A stretch of DNA of 10,000 nt. Source: Methanobacterium sp. (lineage in GTDB: Archaea; Methanobacteriota; Methanobacteria; Methanobacteriales; Methanobacteriaceae). The translations under genes were made by a program, and so were the position numbers. The stretch lies in the NCBI GenBank assembly GCA_020855015.1, contig JAHKLP010000126.1, positions 1 through 10,000 of the forward strand, given 5' to 3'. This document shows positions 1 to 5,848 of the stretch, one piece after another. A model generated the notes under the pieces. That model saw only the letters and a list, made by a program, of their open reading frames with translations. It was not told the DNA's origin and made no database searches. Numbering within the stretch: position 1 is the stretch's first letter; each line of letters starts with the position of its first letter.

Positions 1-588
1 ATTCTGCAAGCAGCTATCGAAATTTTTGCTCTAAAAGGTTATGATGCTACAGGGGTAGATGAAATAGCCAAAAAAGCAAAGGTATCCAAGCCACTCATCT
101 ATTATTATTTTAAAAGTAAAAAAAATATCCTTGAAAAACTGATAGAAAGGTATATAAAAAGTTATTTTCCGGAAAAAGAAGACTACATTCAAGAGATTAC
201 CAGCATTAACAAAGAAGATCTTTATGAACGCTTGCAAGAGAGGATGGATTTCTTCAGTAAGAATGATAAAGCATTAAAAGTCATTGCCATGGAGTTACTT
301 AAGAGTAATCCTGAAAGTGAATCTATAGTGGGTATGATTAATCCCCTATTTGATGCTGCTATTCCAAAAATAGCAGAAATGGGTGTGGATATTGATGATC
401 GGATGGACTTAATTGTATCTACTTTTTTCTTTGGAACCGCTCCGATATTGATGTTATTTTTATATGGGGATAAATTCTGTGAATTCTACAAGATGGACAG
501 AGAAGAATTGGATAAACGATTTTTCAACGTTATGAAATCAATATACATTGATTTTTTTGTAGATCAGTTTGAAGCGCAGAAAAAATAA
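1..588 (+). CDS. TetR/AcrR-family transcriptional regulator, 5' truncated by the window
   Basis: The frame is open from base 1 to TAA at 586-588 and gives 195 visible residues; the start lies outside the window. The N-terminal part reads as a TetR DNA-binding domain: an amphipathic helix with FALKGYDAT, then DEIAKKAKVSKPLIYYYFKS, the typical helix-turn-helix of the family, followed by KNILEKLIERY. Only a few residues are likely missing. The rest is a helical ligand-binding and dimerisation region with a hydrophobic stretch (STFFFGTAPILMLFLYG) that could line an effector pocket. The ligand cannot be read from sequence. A perfect 20-bp palindrome lies 16 bp after the stop, before the co-directional acyltransferase gene, so I infer that this protein represses that gene. 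The family call is firm; target and effector are inference. Confidence 0.95.
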   Translation: MLQAAIEIFALKGYDATGVDEIAKKAKVSKPLIYYYFKSKKNILEKLIERYIKSYFPEKEDYIQEITSINKEDLYERLQERMDFFSKNDKALKVIAMELLKSNPESESIVGMINPLFDAAIPKIAEMGVDIDDRMDLIVSTFFFGTAPILMLFLYGDKFCEFYKMDREELDKRFFNVMKSIYIDFFVDQFEAQKK

Positions 589-604
589 TATTTTTAAAAT
601 CGTA

Positions 605-624
605 TTTACTGACCGGTCAGTAAA
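605..624. promoter_or_regulatory. Perfect 20-bp palindrome, probable TetR operator
   Basis: The sequence TTTACTGACCGGTCAGTAAA is fully self-complementary, centred between 614 and 615. It lies between the tetR stop and the acyltransferase gene and ends one base before a TATA box. Size, symmetry and position suit a TetR dimer site that would cover the BRE side of the promoter and block TFB/TBP. The match to this particular regulator is inferred from adjacency. Confidence 0.82.
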
Positions 625-625
625 A

Positions 626-633
626 TATATAAA
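626..633 (+). promoter_or_regulatory. TATA box for the acyltransferase gene
   Basis: TATATAAA sits 68 bases before the ATG at 701 and directly next to the palindrome. An archaeal start about 25 bases downstream would fall near 655, giving a leader of about 45 bases. A weak purine-rich site (AAGGCGGA, 687-694) lies 6 bases before the ATG. Confidence 0.65.
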
Positions 634-700
634 TGAATTATCAACATAACAAAAGCAAGTGTTTCAATAGTGATATGCCCATTAATAAGGCGGATATAAT

Positions 701-2116
701 ATGCACCAAAATAATGAGTCTAATCCGGGGAGGATACGCATACTGGTGGGGGATGAAAGAAAATTTCTTTGGAATCCTTTATCCAATGTGATTGTTGTTT
801 GCAGAATAAAAGGTCCCATATCTGAGAAAAGGCTAAGAAATGCCATAAATAAAGCAAAAGAAATACATCCACTTTTATCATCAAGAGTAGTGTATGATGA
901 AGACAATAAAGCATATTTCTACAACGACCATGTTCCCGAGATACCTCTTCGTGTTGTAGAGTGGAAATCTGACAATCAATGGCAGGAAGAGTTAAATTAT
1001 GAAAACAGAATCCCCTTTAAAATATTTAAAGGGCCTTTAATCCGTTTTGTTTTAATAAAATCTTCTGAAGTTTCTGATTTCATGGTTTATGGTCAGCACG
1101 CAATCTGTGATGGTCGGGCGCTGGTGTATCTAATCCGGGATATGCTATACCACACGGCAGAACCTGACAGGGAAGTTAAAAAATTACCACTACCACCTAA
1201 CCTATCGTCTGAAGGTCTCTCCCCTTATAGTCTAAAAAAAAGCTCCCTGAAAGAATCTCTCAGAACGTCATTGAAGAAATTTATGATAAACAGAATGAAT
1301 AAAAAGTGGCGAAATGACCTGGTACTCTTTGACCAGGATGACTTTGAAAATATTCACAAGGCTTACTGGAATGAAAATGAGTACCGAATTGAATTATTGG
1401 AACTATCTGAAGGCCAAACAAGCAATCTAATATCAAGATGCAGAGAACAGGGCGTCACTGTTAATTCAGCGTTAAGCACGGCATTTTTAGCAGCACACCA
1501 CCACATATCCGGACCATTTAAGGGTAAAAATAGAAATGTAGCATTACCCATTGATTTAAGAGGTCGGATGAAAGTCCCTGATGTATTCTGTCTTTATATA
1601 AGCAGAGTGATATTCCAATTCGATTATAATCCTAAAAGAAATTTCTGGCAGAACGTTAAAAGATTCCATGACACAGCAACCAATAATATTAATTCTGCAT
1701 TTCTTTTTGAACCCCTATTAACCATAGAACAAATGGATCCTACACTTATTGATGCGATAGCGAGTTTCGGTATCCTGGCAGAAACAGTGCCTCCCGGATT
1801 TACCAGATATGACAAATTATCAACCTTTGCCAGTGATAAGAATAATGAAGCTATTAAATTAGCCCATAGATTTTTAAAACTTAGTCCTGGAACTGTGATG
1901 ACCAATCTTGGCAATCCTGATGTCCCTGATGTGTATGGGGATATTAAGGTGGAGAAAATGTATTTCGCACCATCTACAGATGAGCGTTTTCCATTAGTAA
2001 TAGGGGCGCTCACCGCTGGAGGAAAATTAGTGGTTACCCTTAATTATGTGGAAGAATCCAGAATTGATGAAATGAAAAAAATCCGAGATATGGCTTTCGA
2101 TTTATTGGAAGTGTAA
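701..2116 (+). CDS. Condensation/acyltransferase-fold protein (HxxxDG family)
   Basis: A 471-aa protein of the chloramphenicol-acetyltransferase/NRPS-condensation/PapA-like acyltransferase superfamily. The active-site motif reads HAICDG at 133-138, with H133 as the presumed general base and D137/G138 as structural residues. Upstream, LRNAINKAKEIHPLLSSRV (46-64) is the usual N-terminal half-domain pattern. Near the C-terminus FPLVIGALTAGGKLVVTLNY resembles the closing strands of these enzymes. The length fits one stand-alone domain. No adenylation or carrier domain is present or adjacent, so it more likely transfers an acyl group between small molecules than elongates a peptide; substrates are unknown. 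The promoter carries a TetR-type palindrome, pointing to induction by a small molecule. Fold confidence is good; function is open. Confidence 0.85.
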   Translation: MHQNNESNPGRIRILVGDERKFLWNPLSNVIVVCRIKGPISEKRLRNAINKAKEIHPLLSSRVVYDEDNKAYFYNDHVPEIPLRVVEWKSDNQWQEELNYENRIPFKIFKGPLIRFVLIKSSEVSDFMVYGQHAICDGRALVYLIRDMLYHTAEPDREVKKLPLPPNLSSEGLSPYSLKKSSLKESLRTSLKKFMINRMNKKWRNDLVLFDQDDFENIHKAYWNENEYRIELLELSEGQTSNLISRCREQGVTVNSALSTAFLAAHHHISGPFKGKNRNVALPIDLRGRMKVPDVFCLYISRVIFQFDYNPKRNFWQNVKRFHDTATNNINSAFLFEPLLTIEQMDPTLIDAIASFGILAETVPPGFTRYDKLSTFASDKNNEAIKLAHRFLKLSPGTVMTNLGNPDVPDVYGDIKVEKMYFAPSTDERFPLVIGALTAGGKLVVTLNYVEESRIDEMKKIRDMAFDLLEV

Positions 2117-2688
2117 TTATATTTGTTTTCTCGCAGGATTAAAAATGAACCTATTAATTAATTTAACCTTTTTTATACAAAAAATCCTAACAAACTATTG
2201 GAATAGAGTCTTCCTATAAATCCATTATCACTCCAGAATAAGTGCCATTCAAGTGAAGGGTAAATGCCACATAGTCCTTATGATAGCTAGAAGTGTCCCC
2301 ATAGGTGAGTAAAGATGTAGTAAGTGGGTAGAGCAAAACCTCTTCATCCTATTTCTTCTCTTAAAGGGCCACGAACTAAGCATCCATGTGATTATGAAGG
2401 TTAGCAAAAAAACAGCATTTAACTGGTTATTTTTGGAATTGAACTGAATATACGTCCTTCTAAATTAAATACCTTTCTAAAATCGCCAAATGGTATTCAT
2501 CTAACCAAAATTAAACATCTCAAAGATAATTTTATTTAATCTCTGTCACTTTTTAAGTTAAATGGTACTCAGTGTAACCGGAATATGACTTTTAAACAAT
2601 TTTTTCAATATGTTGTTTTATTCTAATTCTTTAAGTCCTTCCGATACTCGTTACTAATTCTAATTCCCCACTTAACACCACTTCTAGA
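2117..2688. other. 572-bp stretch with no convincing gene
   Basis: No frame with a credible start and ribosome site spans this stretch. On the minus strand 2214-2348 is open for 44 codons before TAG (visible part includes KDYVAFTLHLNGTYSGV), but it has no start codon of its own and a stop directly before it. On the plus strand 2423-2539 is open for 38 codons (includes IELNIRPSKLNTFLKSPNG) and also lacks a start. They could be remains of decayed genes or chance. An imperfect direct repeat lies at 2488-2506 and 2560-2579. No tRNA, rRNA or clear terminator was seen. Confidence 0.55.
2488..2579. repeat. Imperfect direct repeat pair AAATGGTAYTCA...TAACC
   Basis: Copy one spans 2488-2506 (AAATGGTATTCATCTAACC) and copy two 2560-2579 (AAATGGTACTCAGTGTAACC), 72 bases apart. 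Both begin AAATGGTA, share TCA, and end TAACC. No associated gene is apparent, so the role is unknown and chance cannot be excluded in AT-rich DNA. Confidence 0.4.
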
Positions 2689-4143
2689 TTAACCAATGAA
2701 TTTTCGCAAATGCGCAGCTCTTAAAATCATTTCATGAGCATTATTCATTTTATCTTTCCTTATAATCTCTATTAAATCGCTTGTGATTTTTTGGTGTTCT
2801 TCATGGACCTCGTAATCAATGAAATTTAGCCCATTTTTTACAGATTGTGGTAAAAACGGTGAATCCTCATTCAAATATCTTAAAGCATCTTTTAAATCTT
2901 TTTCAAAGTTTAGATAATGTTCACTTAGGAATGAGAGATCGTCTTCATTCAAAGCATTTAAAGCTAGGATCTCGGGTGGTAATCCAATCGAATATAATGC
3001 ACAAGTAAATGAGATTGCCCGGGGTAATGAAACGCCTTTTAAATCTCTTGAATAGCCAAACAAACCAATATGAAGTTTTCTTTTTCTTCTGAGGGGTGTA
3101 TATTTTGCTACTTTGTTGATGGTAGGTGCTAAGGATAATATTTGTTTCTCATATTCTGAGCTGTATTTGTTTATTATTTCCATAAATCTGTCTTCATCCA
3201 CTTCATGAGGTTTAGAAGGTTTTATTGACTTTAATTTTTCAATACCATCAAAAACTTCATTGGTAGGATGATCATATTTAAAAGAAGATTGAATGGTAAA
3301 GGTATGAGCACTGGGATATTCTAAAGCTAATTTGTCCACATTTTGCGGGGTTAAGTTACCCCTGAAAGGCGCGGAACCAACACCAATAATTGGATGAATA
3401 TCAACACCTATATCTTCGGATAATAAATTACAATTATATAGGGCTAATTTATTCATTAATACTGCACTTATTAAACCATAATTCATGGCAGGGTCTGATC
3501 TGGCGAGAAATATTCTCTGGAAATCCACATTTTTATCATTTAGGTATTTCCGGGTCATTTCTGAAGCATTCAACATGCCATTCAAATCTTCAAACAAGGG
3601 GATAACATTTATTTCATCAGGTTTAAACTCACCTATCCACTCAGCAATTGTAATATCTCCTGCTTTAAATGATTCGTTTTGTTTTCCGATAACGAAGTTA
3701 GAGTAATATCTGTATATTCGGTCAATACATTTGTATGATCCGGTCATGGGCAAAATTACTTCGAAAACTGGAGCTATGTCTTCTCCATAAAATAATTTAG
3801 CTGCGTCAAATGATCGAGGTATGCTTTCTAGAGTTTCTAACAGAATTTTAGCTTCAGCTTTCTCTACAGTTGGGTTAGGAACTCTTAATGTAAGAAATAA
3901 ATCTTTTCCTAATATTTTTTCATTAAAGAATTCACCATATCGGCTTAACAATTTTTTAACTACATAACTATCTACTTCTTTACCCTCACAATCCCACATT
4001 TGTTCATCACAGCCCAGGTGTGAAAAAACATAAAAAGCCTCAGCTATTTCTTCTTCACCACCTATTTCACTGGAAGATGAAAAAAAGGGACTGTTAACAT
4101 TATCAGGATGTTGAGTACTCATACACTGGGGAATCATCTTCAT
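2689..4143 (-). CDS. ppcA: Phosphoenolpyruvate carboxylase, archaeal type
   Basis: A 484-aa enzyme matching the short archaeal PEP carboxylase family (about half the size of bacterial/plant PEPC). It makes oxaloacetate from PEP and bicarbonate, the anaplerotic entry to aspartate and, through the partial reductive TCA route of Methanobacteriales, to 2-oxoglutarate. Family signatures are the N-terminal CMSTQHPDN (7-15), ARSDPAMNYG (214-223), GVGSAPFRGNLTP (254-266) and LHIGLFGYSRDLKG (357-370). The C-terminus ends RAAHLRKFIG, so the protein appears complete. The ATG at 4143 follows GGAGGAG by 3 bases; a second ATG at 4137 gives MIPQCMST, where many family members begin, so the start could be two codons later. 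The gene overlaps the upstream anhydrase-like gene by 41 bases, implying one mRNA and translational coupling. Confidence 0.96.
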   Translation of the reverse strand: MKMIPQCMSTQHPDNVNSPFFSSSSEIGGEEEIAEAFYVFSHLGCDEQMWDCEGKEVDSYVVKKLLSRYGEFFNEKILGKDLFLTLRVPNPTVEKAEAKILLETLESIPRSFDAAKLFYGEDIAPVFEVILPMTGSYKCIDRIYRYYSNFVIGKQNESFKAGDITIAEWIGEFKPDEINVIPLFEDLNGMLNASEMTRKYLNDKNVDFQRIFLARSDPAMNYGLISAVLMNKLALYNCNLLSEDIGVDIHPIIGVGSAPFRGNLTPQNVDKLALEYPSAHTFTIQSSFKYDHPTNEVFDGIEKLKSIKPSKPHEVDEDRFMEIINKYSSEYEKQILSLAPTINKVAKYTPLRRKRKLHIGLFGYSRDLKGVSLPRAISFTCALYSIGLPPEILALNALNEDDLSFLSEHYLNFEKDLKDALRYLNEDSPFLPQSVKNGLNFIDYEVHEEHQKITSDLIEIIRKDKMNNAHEMILRAAHLRKFIG

Positions 4144-4531
4144 TTACTCCTCCGATTATGCATATTTTTTCAACTTCAAAATATTCAGAAACCCACAGTC
4201 CTGTAATTTCACTAGAGCGGGTGTAGTTTTTTATTCTCTGAACTGCTTTTTTAATCTGTTCTTTATGCACATCTTCGTCAACTGGGTTTGCTGCACAATC
4301 ATAGTGCCCCACAATAAATATGTTGTTAGAATCATGGTTTCCAATGGAGATAGCTAACTTACGAAGAATATGGGCTGGATTAAAACTGTTATCAGCTAAT
4401 AAACCATCCATTCCAGCTTCGGTAACCATGTCTACGTAATCAATTTCATAATTATTGGTTATCCAATTTATAACCGGTATTTGAACTCTGCCATCAATAC
4501 AGTTTAAACATGTAGCAAATTTTGATTCCAT
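4103..4531 (-). CDS. Short beta-carbonic-anhydrase-like protein
   Basis: A 142-aa protein with the metal and dyad residues of beta-class carbonic anhydrases: CIDGR at 11-15 fits the C-x-D-x-R motif (C11 zinc ligand, D13/R15 dyad), and GHYDC at 75-79 fits the H-x-x-C motif (H76, C79). An extra cysteine, C8, precedes the first motif. It is clearly shorter than typical beta enzymes (about 170-220 aa) and lacks part of the usual C-terminal helices, so it may be a minimal or divergent member with another role. The ATG at 4531 follows a strong AGGAGGT site with 5 bases between. It overlaps ppcA by 41 bases, so it likely supplies or senses bicarbonate for PEP carboxylase. Fold call fairly sure; catalytic activity is inference. 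Confidence 0.75.
   Translation of the reverse strand: MESKFATCLNCIDGRVQIPVINWITNNYEIDYVDMVTEAGMDGLLADNSFNPAHILRKLAISIGNHDSNNIFIVGHYDCAANPVDEDVHKEQIKKAVQRIKNYTRSSEITGLWVSEYFEVEKICIIGGVNEDDSPVYEYSTS
4147..4153 (-). promoter_or_regulatory. Shine-Dalgarno site of ppcA, inside the upstream gene
   Basis: On the minus strand GGAGGAG lies 3 bases before the ATG at 4143 and 9 bases before the ATG at 4137. It falls inside the coding frame of the anhydrase-like gene, so ribosomes ending that gene pass over it; this favours coupled translation. Confidence 0.75.
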
Positions 4532-4536
4532 TATTT

Positions 4537-4543
4537 ACCTCCT
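4537..4543 (-). promoter_or_regulatory. Shine-Dalgarno site of the anhydrase-like gene
   Basis: AGGAGGT on the minus strand, 5 bases before the ATG at 4531. It is the strongest ribosome site in the window and supports this start; it also means this gene is not leaderless. Confidence 0.8.
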
Positions 4544-4609
4544 AGGTATCGACTAATTTTTTTAAACATTTCAGCGTCATTTTTTAGCTTAATCATTAGA
4601 TTAGAAATA

Positions 4610-4762
4610 TTAAAAGAGGCTTAAAACTTTTACTCCAATTGATGTTAATATAAATAGGATTATTACCCCTAAATCAGAAATGAAGGTTTCTCTTTTGATT
4701 TTATACATTATCTGTACTTTTTCGGTTATTATTAGATTTCTCCCACCTTGGAATTTTTTCAT
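4610..4762 (-). CDS. Candidate small single-span membrane protein, 50 aa
   Basis: ATG at 4760-4762 opens a 50-codon frame ending in TAA at 4610-4612. It has a basic, polar N-terminal half (MKKFQGGRN..., KIKRE) and then a hydrophobic run from about residue 30 to 50 (LGVIILFILTSIGVKVLSLF) that would cross the membrane once. Lysine and arginine before the span suggest the N-terminus stays inside. There is no Shine-Dalgarno site, but a TATA box centred 28 bases before the ATG fits a leaderless mRNA. An internal ATG (residue 19) could give a 32-aa form. It diverges from the ribbon-helix-helix gene and lies 78 bp upstream of the anhydrase-ppcA operon on the same strand. I recognise no family. Coding status is plausible, not proven. 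Confidence 0.5.
   Translation of the reverse strand: MKKFQGGRNLIITEKVQIMYKIKRETFISDLGVIILFILTSIGVKVLSLF
4645..4654 (-). promoter_or_regulatory. Possible promoter for the anhydrase-ppcA operon
   Basis: The minus strand reads TTTATATTAA here. A start about 25 bases downstream (near 4624) would give a leader of roughly 90 bases to the ATG at 4531. The box lies inside the candidate small membrane protein frame, and the operon could instead be read from that gene's promoter. Confidence 0.35.
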
Positions 4763-4785
4763 CTAACTATCATGTTTAATTATTA

Positions 4786-4795
4786 TAATATATAA
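4786..4795 (-). promoter_or_regulatory. TATA box for the candidate small membrane protein
   Basis: The minus strand reads TTATATATTA, centred 28 bases before the ATG at 4762. This spacing puts transcription start at or next to the ATG, as in leaderless archaeal genes. Confidence 0.55.
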
Positions 4796-4808
4796 GTTTA
4801 TATCTATG

Positions 4809-4861
4809 TTTGTTGCTATATTGCAATCAAAAAAGTTAAATAGTTTTGTTGCAGTTACAAT
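4809..4861. repeat. Two TTTGTTGC...CAAT repeats flanking a TATA box, possible operators
   Basis: TTTGTTGC occurs at 4809-4816 and 4845-4852, each followed by CAAT (4824-4827 and 4858-4861), with 7 and 5 bases between the parts. Copy one contains the near-palindrome TTGCTATATTGCAA (4813-4826, 12 of 14 symmetric). The copies sit one on each side of the TATA box TTAAATAG (4836-4843) of the ribbon-helix-helix gene, as expected for autoregulation by a small dimeric repressor. The binding protein is inferred. Confidence 0.55.
4836..4843 (+). promoter_or_regulatory. TATA box of the ribbon-helix-helix gene
   Basis: TTAAATAG is preceded by an A-rich BRE-like run (AAAAAAG, 4829-4835) and centred 34 bases before the ATG at 4874, giving a very short leader. 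The site GTGAT (4866-4870) 3 bases before the ATG may help initiation. Confidence 0.5.
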
Positions 4862-4873
4862 AGTAGTGATAGT

Positions 4874-5023
4874 ATGCCCAATCAAAAAACTCTCAATGTT
4901 AGGATACCCATGGAACTCATGGATGAATTTAGAGAAAAATCATACAAGAAATTCCATTTTGAAAAAGGTGCCATAAAAAAGGCATGTATTGAAGCACTCA
5001 AAGACTGGTGTGAAAAAAACTAA
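4874..5023 (+). CDS. Ribbon-helix-helix transcriptional regulator, 49 aa
   Basis: ATG at 4874 to TAA at 5021-5023 encodes 49 residues. The pattern is that of an Arc/MetJ/CopG-type protein: a short strand LNVRIP (7-12) whose alternate residues would contact DNA, a helix MELMDEFREKSYKK (13-26), a turn with KFHFEKG, and a second helix AIKKACIEALKDWCEK (33-48). Such proteins bind DNA as dimers on short repeats. Repeats of the expected scale flank its own TATA box, so I infer autoregulation, and possibly control of the divergent small membrane protein. No toxin gene lies directly downstream: the next 186 bp hold no convincing gene. Being an antitoxin is therefore not supported, although small RHH proteins often are. 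Confidence 0.75.
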   Translation: MPNQKTLNVRIPMELMDEFREKSYKKFHFEKGAIKKACIEALKDWCEKN

Positions 5024-5057
5024 TGAATTTAAGGATAAGTATATAAACACATCAAAC

Positions 5058-5082
5058 AGTATCTTGCCTTACAAATGATACT
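5058..5082. repeat. Short inverted repeat AGTATC/GATACT
   Basis: AGTATC (5058-5063) and GATACT (5077-5082) are complementary with 13 bases between. It lies 35 bases after the RHH stop and could be a weak hairpin in that mRNA; no T-run follows directly, so it is a poor terminator. Confidence 0.3.
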
Positions 5083-5132
5083 AAACGAGACTTTAATTAA
5101 AAAAATATTTCTCTTTGCAACGCTTTTAGGTG

Positions 5133-5159
5133 AATAAGATTTTTTATAGGTATCTTATT
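5133..5159. promoter_or_regulatory. Eight-bp inverted repeat enclosing a TATA-like box
   Basis: AATAAGAT (5133-5140) and ATCTTATT (5152-5159) are perfectly complementary and enclose TTTTTATAGGT. The inner part could be a TATA box for the methyltransferase gene (start near 5172, leader about 40 bases), which would make the arms an operator. It could equally be a hairpin ending the upstream transcript. A second TATA-like box, CTATAAAT (5185-5192), lies nearer the gene. Confidence 0.45.
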
Positions 5160-5209
5160 GAATAGACTTCATGAACTAGCTTTACTATAAATTGTATAGG
5201 ATGGGGAAA

Positions 5210-5845
5210 ATGGTAAATTATGATCCTTTTGAAAATTATTCACAAAAATACGATGAATGGTTCGATAAAAATCGATTTATCTATGAATCAGAACTTCAGG
5301 CAGTTAAAGATGTGCTGCCAAAAAGCAAAAATGGTATTGAAGTTGGTGTTGGTAGCGGACGTTTTGCAGCACCACTTGGAATTAAATTAGGGATTGACCC
5401 CTCCAAGAAGATGGGGAAAATCTCAGAAAAAAGAGGTATAAAATTCATTGAAGGAGTTGCTGAATCACTTCCCTTTGAAGATTCACAATTTGATTTTGTT
5501 TTAATGGTGACTACAATATGCTTTTTAGATGATGTTGAAAAAGCGTTTAAAGAAGCTTATAGGGTTTTAAAACCCAAGGGATGTTTAATAATCGGTTTTA
5601 TAGATGCTGAAAGTCCATTGGGAAAATTATATGAAAAGCATAAAGATGAAAGTACTTTTTACAAGGATGCAACATTCTACTCAGTAAAAGAGGTTGCTTC
5701 ATATATGAAAAAGGCTCATTTCAGAGATTTCAGTTTCAGACAAACAATATTTCAAGCTGGAGAAAGATTAAACGATATTGAACCTGTAAAAAAAGGATAT
5801 GGTGAAGGTTCATTCATCGTAATTAAGGGGAACAAATTTATTTAG
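5210..5845 (+). CDS. Class I SAM-dependent methyltransferase (Methyltransf_11 type)
   Basis: From the ATG at 5210 the protein has 211 residues. Motif I is EVGVGSG (44-50), followed by the acidic loop residue in LGIDPS (D63). ESLPFEDSQFDFVLMVTTICFLDD (85-108) is the usual motif II/III region, and VLKPKGCLIIGFID (119-132) the post-motif strand. This is the UbiE/BioC-like small-molecule or protein methyltransferase fold; the substrate cannot be told. In-frame upstream starts exist (TTG 5192, ATG 5201), but AGGATGG (5198-5204) is placed best for 5210 and the family core begins at YDPFENYSQKYDEWF. The gene is convergent with the next one, 3 bp apart. Confidence 0.9.
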   Translation: MVNYDPFENYSQKYDEWFDKNRFIYESELQAVKDVLPKSKNGIEVGVGSGRFAAPLGIKLGIDPSKKMGKISEKRGIKFIEGVAESLPFEDSQFDFVLMVTTICFLDDVEKAFKEAYRVLKPKGCLIIGFIDAESPLGKLYEKHKDESTFYKDATFYSVKEVASYMKKAHFRDFSFRQTIFQAGERLNDIEPVKKGYGEGSFIVIKGNKFI

Positions 5846-5848
5846 GGA

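Noticed and set aside
1624..2013. 129-codon open frame on the minus strand within the acyltransferase gene
   Set aside because: It is antisense to a gene with clear family motifs, has no ribosome site or promoter, and its protein resembles no family.
2117..2688. CRISPR array, tRNA or insertion-sequence end in the non-coding stretch
   Set aside because: Only two imperfect repeat copies are present, with no regular spacers, no cloverleaf pairing and no terminal inverted repeats or transposase.
3390..3706. Two overlapping open frames on the plus strand inside ppcA
   Set aside because: Both are antisense to conserved PEPC blocks and lack ribosome sites.
4874..5209. Toxin-antitoxin module with the RHH protein as antitoxin
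   Set aside because: No RelE, MazF or similar toxin gene follows or precedes it; only a 20-residue ATG frame lies downstream.
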